Positions 16,701 to 25,105 of a stretch of 25,105 nt of DNA are shown here, piece after piece (position 1 is the first letter of the stretch; every line of letters begins with the position of its first letter). The notes under the pieces are model-generated. The model saw nothing but the letters and a program-made list of their open reading frames with translations. It searched no databases and was not told the origin of the DNA. A program made the position numbers and the translations under genes. Origin of the DNA: Plantago elongata (Eukaryota > Streptophyta > Magnoliopsida > Lamiales > Plantaginaceae); contig JAYMSP010002286.1 of NCBI GenBank assembly GCA_036897095.1, forward strand, positions 1 to 25,105, given 5' to 3'.

Positions 16701-19346
16701 TAATGAGTGTCAACCCTCCTGCAGGCTTCAACATATTCATAGAGTAATCTTTTGACAATCAGTTCTGTCTTTCTGGATAGTCCACAAACTTCTTGATAAG
16801 TTTTGGCAGGGTCTTTGTTAGATTGAACAAAATGCTTGACCTGAAGTTATTTACCCCATACCCATGCATGGTTTACCTTCAACAATGACAACTGATGATA
16901 CTTGTAAATTTTCTCCAAGTATGCAATGCCATCCACGTATTGTTCCTTTGTCATGTAAAATGACCCATAAGGTTCAATTCGTAGTCTGTTATGTTTGCTG
17001 AGAGTACTATCCAATTTTCTGGTCTTGTGTATCTCATCATGCTTGGGATAAGGACAGACAAAATCCAATGGCTTCTTCATAGCCTGAGTCCTTATATAAA
17101 CCTCAAAATCAAGCCATCTCTTGGTGTTTGTTGGATTTAGCAGTGTAAGCTTGTTGGTTCTTCATGCCATCCATTTGATTGTAAATAGGTCCTGGAAACT
17201 TCTTGTTCAGTAGCAGATGTTGTAGCTCAAGAATCCAATAACCATTTTGAAGATGTATGCATCTATAGGCTGATTGGATGTCATCAGTTTTGACATACTC
17301 AATCTAGGCAGCAGCTGGTCTCTCTTGTTCTTTCTCTTGAACTCTCCCAAACTGTAAGTCCATGCGCCTCTTTCTGTTCAGACTTATCTCCAGTTCTACT
17401 TGCTTTCTGGGGGTTTTGTTGGAAGATCCACCTTGGATCGACTTGGTGTTACCAGAAGGAGTTCTGGCATTGATTGGTTTAACAACCAGTGGTGGTTTAG
17501 GAAGGCTACCCACTTTCCTTTTCTTTTGAAGTGGATGCTCATCTATATCAGTCTCATCATCCTCATTGTCAAAAAAATTAACAAGAGACTTACATGTTTT
17601 CTAACCTTGGAACTTTCCATCTTCCTTCTCTTCTTCTTGTCCAGAAGGCTTCTTTCCTTCAGCTATGGGCCTTGGAACCCCTAGTTATTATACTCTTTAG
17701 CCTTGTTGATGTTTTAAATCTGATTTCTGGGACCATGAGTTCTTCAGAAGGTGTGTCTTTTTCTGGAACTTGACTTGTGGAGGGAGGTAGTTGTTTTCTC
17801 TTCCAACCTCTGCCTTTCTGGGCAGGTTGATTCTCTTCCCCCATAGTCATGAGTGACTGACTCAAACTAACGTACGAGTGAGACAATGACTTGAAGTTCT
17901 TCTGTAAGTTGTTGTGAACTTGGACAAGTTTCTGGACTTCGGTTCTGAGCTCTCGATTCTCATTAAGGAGTAACTGCTCCTTTTGGTTCAGCTCTTCAAC
18001 TGGACGAAAGATAGCCTCTGCTTTCCGAGTAGCATAATACGCTTCCTTAAGCGACTTTGGCATTATTAAAGTCTTCATCAAGGACCATGTTTAGATATTT
18101 CTGAGACAATGCAATGCTAGTGGCTCTGTGTAGCAAGAGCTTAGCTATCGGCTTAAGGTCAGATGGTACATATGAAAATACCTAGGAATCTTCAGCAATT
18201 AGCTCAGATCGCAGCTTTACAAACACAGTACTTCTTCGAGAAATTTACCATCTCTAGAAGTAATGGCAGGTGATGAGAAGATATGTGGAGCAAGAAATTC
18301 CCTCTTGTAGTGGGAGAGAAGAATTGCATCCTCTTCTGGAGCCATATCATGTGTTTCATCATCATGAGTGCTCACGTAGATGTGATCATTCTGATCAATG
18401 TTGTCGAGCCAAGCAACCAATTATCCTTTACCCTTGGCACTGTCTTTTTGAGATGATGGTATAATTGGCCTATTTGATGCAGCCTTAGCATCATGCTCCA
18501 TATCGTCGGTCACCACCAGAGCGTCCAACTTTGCAGCCATTGCATCAATATCTCTTTTCAATTGTTGTTTCGCAGCAAGGAGTGTCTTCTCCTTGGCATT
18601 CTCTGCCTTAATTATCAGCAATTGGGCTTCCTCAGCTTCAATCAGAGATTGGTACTCTTGGCTTAGCTTACTTTCTTCTTCCAACAATTCTTTGAGTCTT
18701 GCAACTCTAGATTCAACAGCCTTAAGTTCTTCAGATGGGTCGGCTTGTTGATGTTGATCATTTGAATTCTATTGGTCTTGTTAGCCAGCTGGAGGTGGTG
18801 ATTTCTGTGATAATGGTGGTCTCTCTAAGTAGAGTCTAGAGCAGGTGGCATTTCCTTGTGCCATTCCACCCGTCCCTGATGAAGGACTATCATCATCTTC
18901 ATCATCAGATTGATTGTTGTTATCACCGCCTTCTGGATGTTCAGATGAGGAATTCATGTCAATCACATCAGTTTCTTCCTCTTCATCTGATACCAGGTTG
19001 ATTACAATAGGAAGTGTAATCCTTTTTCCGTTTACTTCCTCTTGTTCTGAAGGATAAACTCTGAGTGTTTGGGGCAATGCAGAGTTTAGAGCCATCTCTG
19101 CCTTCTCGTCTCTTCATTTGCAACATTGAAGGCATCCATCAGTTTCTTCCCAACATCATAAGTAAAATCGTCATGCATCAGTGTATGATGAGAGTAATCC
19201 TCTATGAGAAATATAGCATGAACGTAATTCTCCAGATCAAAGGCTCTTGCCCTCCTCTCTTTGTGGTCAATCACCTTGGCAAGCTCTATTAAGTTAGTTA
19301 TTCTGAGCTTTTTCCACTGCCTAAAACACTTGACGTATCTCTTCAT
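16701..19346 (-). pseudogene. 3'-terminal (env-like position) ORF remnant, inner element
   Basis: Minus-strand open pieces form a diverged copy of the plus-strand ORF at 20990-23753. In order, they are a conserved helical domain (KRYVKCFRQWKKL, HKERRARAFDLENYVHAIF, 19346-19086), an YPSEQEE motif and an acidic Ser/Asp-rich segment (19090-18800), a coiled coil (18690-18430), a second helical segment (RKAEAIFRPVEELNQKEQLL, 18030-17930) and a C-terminal FYMTKEQYVDGIAYLEKIYK block (about 16975-16890) before a TAA at 16701. Stops and frameshifts separate the pieces. The N-terminus is missing beyond 19346. No gag, protease, reverse transcriptase or integrase motif is present. The position before the polypurine tract is that of the extra ORF of some Athila- or Sirevirus-type elements. 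Family membership is not proven. Confidence 0.7.
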
Positions 19347-20067
19347 GGTGACACCTAAGAAAACTAGAACCAAGAGGAGAGTAACTAAGAAACAGAAGGT
19401 TTTTGAGGCTTCTGCAGAGGCTATTCCTGCAGAGAGTACTTCATTTCCACCACTTGTTCTTGAAGTTCCACCTACCACTCCCATCATTGAAGATGCGTCC
19501 AGGGAGGAGGAGATGTTGAGAAAAATTGGTGGAAAGCTCTCTCTATCTCTCCACGTAAACTACAGAACTATGGATAATTATGTGCCAACTATAGAAGAAT
19601 TTGATGATGATGATGATGATGATATAGTTCTCACATAGATCTTCAAGGCTTCAAAGAAAACTACTGATGCATCGAAGGCATCTAGTTCAATTTTGGGTGA
19701 AGTTTCTGAGAAATCATCCAAGTATTTGGTTGCTGATGATATTATTGATACAGAAGAAACAACAACCACAACCATTTAGAGCTCATTAGACTTTATTCAA
19801 AAGTCTCTGAATGCGGACGATATAGTGATGGATGATACTGACATTGCCTTCACACTACAAGTGACTGCAAGATGCGATTAAAAATGTTTCTATCTCAAAC
19901 CCATCTGCTGAAAAAGTGTAGTCAGATCACCAACAAAGGACATTGCTGAAGAAAATCCTGTTGAGGAACAGATTTTCTAGAAAGAAGTAGGAAGTGAACT
20001 TGAGTTTGAAGTGCCATAATCTTCTAACCGAGAATAGGGTTCACAAGCTCAACCTGAAGCACTTCAG

Positions 20068-20931
20068 GTATAAAAGAAGCCTATAATTAAACATAGTTGT
20101 TTATTACTTGTCACTCATAAATTTTCTTTGTTACAGGCCCAAGAAGAAACACAAGCAACAGAAGAAGAGGCTCCATAAGCCTCAAATCCAAAAGAATTTG
20201 AGCCTGTTAAACAAGTATAGTCAGTTTCTGAAGGATGTAATTCTTTTCTTACTTGCATTTTATTGAGTGTACTAACTTGATAATGTGTTTTTGATAGGCT
20301 TCAACTGAGGAAGAAAGAGAAGTGATAGAAACATCACCAATTGAAAAGGAACTGCCAGAAACCTCTAAGGTTCCTGCAGAACATGTTTTTAAGCCTTCAT
20401 CATCGAAGGTTTGCCTAACATATTTTTCAGAAAGTTGGTACTTCTATTTTTCATATTCTTTCTTAATCTCACATTATTATTTTTGCTTCCATAGGCTCAA
20501 ACTGAAGTAGAAAAGGTATAGGAAGGTGAGGTTGCGACCCCTACAGTACCAATATGTTGATGAAGTCATTCCTGCTCCAACACAAGAAAGAGTTCCAGAG
20601 ACTGAACAAGTCTCTGAACAAGTTTTTATGTGCCTCCCCAACCGGAAGTAAGTGAAAACTCAGATAATAACAATTGTTTGTAAAAACATAACTTTTTAAA
20701 AATCCATCTAATTTGTTGATTTTTATCCTTAGGTTCAAGTAGAAAGAGTAGTTGTTGAGGAACATACTACATTGCCTCAACCTCACAATGAATTATCTGA
20801 GGCTGCCAATCAAATGGTAGACTGTTCTAAGCCTGCAGTTGAAACTCATGTAATTCAGAAAGTGAATTCATCCTTCATAACTTAGATATCTTTAAAGTCT
20901 TTGAAACTAAAAAGACTTCTTTCTCTTTCAG
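20068..20931 (+). other. Chain of five small phase-0 intron-like cassettes
   Basis: Putative introns lie at 20068-20136, 20237-20297, 20409-20494, 20648-20732 and 20850-20931, 61 to 86 bases each. All start with GT and end with AG, and are T-rich before the acceptor. Exons following them begin GCCCAAGAAG, GCTTCAACTGAGG, GCTCAAACTGAAG, GTTCAAGTAGAAAG and GCTTTGAAC; the first four are similar to each other and to GCTCAACCTGAAG at 20047. All joins are phase 0. The pattern looks like repeated duplication of one exon-intron unit inside the ORF. The donor at 20237 is the least certain. Confidence 0.6.
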
Positions 20932-23431
20932 GCTTTGAACATTGTACCATCAACTTCCGCATCATCTTTTGATGAGGTGCACAAGTTCTTCAGAGAGAAA
21001 ACTATCAAGAAACATCTCCATCTATTTAAGTCCTGGCAAAAAACTTCGACGTGCTGAACATTCGGACATTGCCAACTTGATAGACAACTAGGCTAGACGT
21101 GAAAGAGCCTTGGATCTAGAGACATACATCCATTCCACCTATTTTGTAAAGAGTTACAGTTTTGCTGGGGTGATGCAAGAAGGATTCTCTGAGGAGATAG
21201 TACAAATGCTTGAAAAAGCATTCTTGGATGCGGATGAAGAGACTAAGAGGCGGATGGCTTACAAGCCTGCCTTGCCCAAGAGTATGAGTGTCTACCCTTC
21301 TGAGCAGGATGAAGTACTTTGGTAGGTTACCACGTTGCTAACGGTGATCAACTTAGTTTTTTATGACGAGGAGGAGATCGAGGAGAACGATTTTGAGGAA
21401 CCTCCTTCTGAACATCCAACCAAGATGGATGACAGTGAGAGTGATCTTGATGATGAGGCTCCCACTCCAGGAGCTGGTGGAAATGCTCAGACTAGATGAG
21501 CATCTAGTGAAGGACTGCCATCTGCACAGAAAGTGCCAACACCACCACCATTTTCAAAATCACCAACTCACACCTCTCAACAACAAAATGAAGAAGAAGA
21601 AGCAAAGGTTGTTGTATGGGAAGTTGAGGCTAGAGCTTCCAAGCTAAAGAAATTGTTGGAGAGAGAAGCTCGTGATCAATCAGAGCTTGATGACTTGCTT
21701 GCTGAGAAAGATGCCAAAATCTAGAAACTGGAGGTACTGGACAAGAAGGAATGAGAAATTCTTGGTGAGCAACTCAAATTAAAGCATTAATTGGAATCTG
21801 GCGTGGTTCAGCTTGAATCATTGGTAGATAAGCAATATATTGAGGCTGCATTACAATTAGTCGGGCCATCACAGAACAAAGGGAAGAAAGCTATTGATGC
21901 CCTTGAAGCTGAGTCCTCAGATGATGATTGGTTTGATGAAGATGGTGCCAACCGTTTTACTGGAATAGATGAGGAAGACTATGAGGTGGACAACTTGAAT
22001 GAGCACATGATGTGTTTCAACTGAAGAGAATATTGATTGCACCCAAAGCCTTTGACAAAGCACCAAAGGATAATACGTTTTTTGAGAACAAGTTTATAGT
22101 ACTGAAGAATCTGAAGAATAAACTGTTTGAACAAAACAACATTGATTCAGCCACCATCCCTCCAGAGTTCAAGGCTTTTGCTGAGCCATTGACCAAAGGG
22201 ACCACATCTCTCATGATTGCACATAAAGATCTAGGAATGCAAAGAGATGATGATTTAGAGATGGCTCAGAAAGCTTTGATGGAACCTAGTTATGCTGCTG
22301 GGAAAGTAGACAAGATGTATGAGCCACTGGAGCAGATCTCCAAGAGAGAACATCTTCTACATGGTCAGTTTGAGTCACTACATTCTGAAGTTCATAAACT
22401 GGTACAAGGACAGAATGTATTGAGTGCACACTTTGACTCTCTGCAAGCGGCCTATGTCAATTTGACTCAGACTACAATGACTAAGGGGGGAAGGATCAAG
22501 AAGAGAATCAGGCAAGAGGAAGTAGCCTGCAGAAAAACCTCTAACCATCAGAGAACCTCCCTTATCTTCAAGTCTACCACCACAACCTCCACTGACTAGA
22601 TCCAGAGCTACACAAGAAAATCCAAAGGGAACCAAGTCCCCAAGGAAATATGATAACCTTCTGAAGAAGAAGAAGGTGAGATCAAGAAGAAAGATAATGA
22701 AGATACTTGCTCACAACCTGATCAAGATTACAACAATCTGGATGATGATGATACTAACCATGATGAGCATCCTCTCAACAGAAAGAGGAAGAGAGTTGAT
22801 GAGGTATTTGAACCTATTGTTGCAACACCAATTGCTGTCAGAACACCATCTGGACATACCAAATATGTCAATGATCGTTCTTCAAGTCATACCCCCACTA
22901 AGAACACATCTAGGGAGCATCCCAAAATGAACATAAGATAGAAGAAATGCAAGGTTTGGCAGAATCAACACTAAAAATCTTCCTCCCAGGCCAGAAGATG
23001 CATCAATTGAGTACATCAAGACTTATGATAGCCAGTATGCATATCAATGCATAAGACAACTGAATGGCTACTGGATCCTGGATCTCCAACACTTACTGCT
23101 GAGTAGGAAATTTTTATATCCTATATTTAACCAAATGATGGCATGGAGAGTCAACATACCCCATCTAATAAATCCTATACAAGTGAAAACATGGCTTTAT
23201 TTTGAAGTAAAAGTAAGAAGAGATGCCATGGCTAAGGACATGAAGGAAGAGGAACCGGTTCCTTTCTACAAGCCCGATGATGTCCACAAAGTACCAAAAA
23301 TGCTAGGAACAGGATACAGTTCGCAGAATAAGCTTGGAGTGCTACCACATGAGTCATTCTACATGACTAAGGATGAATATGGTGATGGCATGAACTACAT
23401 GAAAGTCATCTACAAGCACTTCAAACTGATT

Positions 23432-23626
23432 GAGACTAAGATAGAACATGTTTGGAAATGGGGAAGAGTCTACTGTGTTAGACAGTTTCATGAGATGAGA
23501 CTAAGATAGAGCATGTTTGGAAATGGGGAAGAGTCTACTGTGTTAGACAGTTTCATGAGATGAGACTAAGATAGAGCATGTTTGGAAATGGGGAAGAGTC
23601 TACTGTGTTAGACAGTTTCATGAGAA
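23432..23626 (+). repeat. 65-bp triplication in the ORF C-terminal region
   Basis: Three adjacent 65-base copies (23432-23496, 23497-23561, 23562-23626) are nearly identical. The first differs by one base (GAACATG versus GAGCATG) and the last at its final base. Because 65 is not a multiple of three, the first repeat junction shifts the frame into a stop. The minus-strand relative has a single copy here. The near-identity points to a recent event. Confidence 0.95.
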
Positions 23627-23753
23627 GAATCCTGATCTTGATTATAAAGAAAAGTGCAAGGTTTTCCGAGATACTGAAATGGCTGTAACAACCTATCTCT
23701 TTGACTATGTCATTGACAAAAGAGAGCACAAGGATAAGAGATTCAGAAACTAA

Positions 23754-24157
23754 CCCAGAAGGATTGAATGAAGAGCTTAAGGTTGTTGACAACCTAAGTG
23801 TTTGAAGATTATGAACATTTGAAGACTGAGGATATAGAATGTCACTTGGAGCTTGGACTCTCCTATTGTTCTATTTTACTTATGTAATGTTTTGTGTATT
23901 TTTGCTTATGTTTTCATTTGATATATTCTTGTAAGTTATCTTATGTTCTGCAATTATTAAATTTGATAATCTTACTCTTAGATACTTTAATGAGAAGATA
24001 ACTTGTCAGCAAATATCACTCATTGTGATTTGGTTGATGTCTTACTTTCTGAACTTATATGAACTTAACTGCTATATCATTTTGAAATAATTAAGTGCTG
24101 GAAATTTGACTTTTCCAATCTGTAATAGGACTTTAGTGATAGTCATGGTTGTCTGAT
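23754..24157 (+). other. Spacer between ORF and polypurine tract, outer element
   Basis: About 400 non-coding bases. The segment from 23996 (AGATAACTTGTCAGCAAATATCACTC) to the polypurine tract is shared with the inner element, where it lies inverted at about 16310-16470. This places the ORF immediately upstream of the 3' LTR in both copies. Confidence 0.6.
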
Positions 24158-24173
24158 AAAAAATAGGAAAATT
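24158..24173 (+). other. Polypurine tract of outer element
   Basis: AAAAAATAGGAAAATT lies directly before the LTR start TGTTAGG. It is the expected plus-strand priming site and marks the following LTR as the 3' LTR. Confidence 0.75.
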
Positions 24174-25105
24174 TGTTAGGAATATCTGTTAGTATTCTGA
24201 TCACCCAACACAATTACTTATCCTAGTTTCAGAAAGGTGTTTAGTACTCTAGGTCAGTTGACCATTATAAAGAAGAAATACACCACATATGATAGTTTTT
24301 AGAAACCTTTTAATAGGATGTTAGGTCTCTGAATGTAATTTTTATTTAGCTCAAAGAAGACTACGAAGGAGGCATCCAAACAAAGGAGAAGACCTTTTGC
24401 ACAAAGAGATCTGAAGATAAAGGAGTAAAGTCTCCTCCGAAAGTTGCTTCCAAATAGCTATGTAAAGACTTGTGTTTTGTTCACAAAACAAAGTCACAAC
24501 TAAGTTTCTGAGACAATAAGTTTATGAGAGATGGAACATCTGATGCTTCAGAAAGCTACATGCATCCGCTGAAACTAGATGATGAAATATAGTGCACTGC
24601 ATTTAATACTGAACAAAAATGTCATTATCCCTCTGCAGAACTCTCTGAAAAGATATATAAGCATGGGAGTGCTAATTTGAATATGTCTAACGGATACTAT
24701 TCAAACGACTATCAAATTCACCTATAAATATCACCACTTAGAAGCTGAGAAATACACACGCGAACTACGCTCACATCTACAATCAAGCAAGTATTGTCTC
24801 AAGCATTCTTTCTACAATTCTCCAAGCTATCTATTGCGACTAACAAGCTCGAAAATTCGCAAGTAGTTCTAATTGTCCTGATTCTTCAACAGGTAGTGTA
24901 ATTTGTGAAAGAGTTAAATTGTTGGATAACTATATGAGATTCATTCTCTTGAACAAATCTCACAAACTTGGGTCAGTTAAGTAGAACCTACCATATACTG
25001 AACAAGTATATCAAGTAGTGTCATCTCTTAAAACTCTCTGAACATAACTGAAAAGTTATAAAGAGAAGCTCACCTGACAAGCATCATAAGAAACACCATC
25101 AAGGC
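24174..25105 (+). mobile_element. 3' LTR of outer plus-strand retrotransposon (cut by window end)
   Basis: Begins TGTTAGGAATATCTG and matches the LTR fragment at 13961-14559 in direct orientation, and the inner LTR (14560-16293) in inverted orientation. It has a TATAAATA box at 24723-24730 and AAGATATATAAGCATGG at 24650-24666. The last base corresponds to position 15329 of the inner LTR, so about 480 to 770 bases of this LTR should lie beyond the window. Confidence 0.88.
24723..24730 (+). promoter_or_regulatory. LTR TATA box, outer 3' LTR
   Basis: TATAAATA is in register with the boxes of the other two LTR copies and is followed by the same conserved AGAAG-TGAGAAATACAC block. Confidence 0.6.

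Larger units (their letters stand above)
19345..23753 (+). pseudogene. 3'-terminal (env-like position) ORF remnant, outer element
   Basis: Starts at an ATG with a basic, nuclear-signal-like segment (MVTPKKTRTKRRVTKK) and runs through an Asp-rich stretch (DDDDDDD near 19595-19620). From 20068 to 20931 the reading is split into short Gln/Glu-rich exons by five small intron-like gaps. From 20932 it continues with the helical domain shared with the minus-strand copy (DLETYIHSTYF, YPSEQDE), an acidic segment, a coiled coil (EVEARASKLKKLLEREARD), a second helical segment (EHLLHGQFESLHSEVHKLVQ) and the block FYMTKDEYGDGMNYMKVIYK. It ends at a TAA at 23751. Many stop codons (for example 19636, 21323 and 21722) and a 65-base triplication break it. 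The protein is unrelated to standard gag-pol domains; its function is unknown. Confidence 0.72.

Noticed and set aside
14560..25105. A functional divergent gene pair around 19345
   Set aside because: Both sides are copies of the same ORF, both are broken by stops, and both lead into a polypurine tract and LTR of one family. A deletion junction explains it better.

Overview
The window looks like nuclear DNA of a flowering plant, most likely a eudicot. The evidence is one clearly recognisable multi-exon gene with GT-AG introns, AT-rich intergenic DNA, a Stowaway-type MITE end, and nested LTR retrotransposon debris. I could not fix the order or species from sequence alone.

Layout. (1) 1-1470: the 5' end of a neighbouring gene that reads left on the minus strand. 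A GC-rich promoter with a TATA box and a perfect G-box sits at 1388-1469, a short pyrimidine-rich leader exon follows, and what is probably a long leader intron runs off the left edge. (2) 1620-3700: AT-rich repeat DNA with a short minus-strand piece that resembles the N-terminus of FAR1/MULE-type proteins, surrounded by degenerate ATCATAG/AACATAG arrays. (3) 3880-10900: the only gene here that appears intact, a plant La-related protein 6 of the PAM2-containing (LARP6B/C) type. It has ten coding exons and a deduced 402-residue protein. Its introns carry a retroposed SINE-like insert, tandem duplications, an (ATT)n-(ACT)n microsatellite and a MITE end. (4) 10900-13960: AT-rich DNA with a small unassigned coding-like island at 12.2-12.4 kb and a dense cluster of palindromes at 13.07-13.33 kb. 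(5) 13961-25105: a nested LTR retrotransposon locus of one family. A plus-strand LTR fragment is interrupted by a complete minus-strand LTR. Then come two diverged copies of the same 3'-end ORF in opposite orientations, meeting head-to-head at a CATG at 19344-19347. A second plus-strand LTR runs off the right edge.

The simplest history for part 5 is as follows. A plus-strand element was entered in its 5' LTR by a minus-strand relative. A large deletion then removed the 5' LTR, gag and pol of the inner copy together with the rest of the 5' LTR, gag and pol of the outer copy. The remaining ORF sits between the missing pol and the polypurine tract, the position of the extra (env-like) ORF of some plant retroelements. 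The plus copy carries a chain of small, phase-0, intron-like cassettes, which is the most unusual feature of the window. Both ORF copies are broken by stops and frameshifts.
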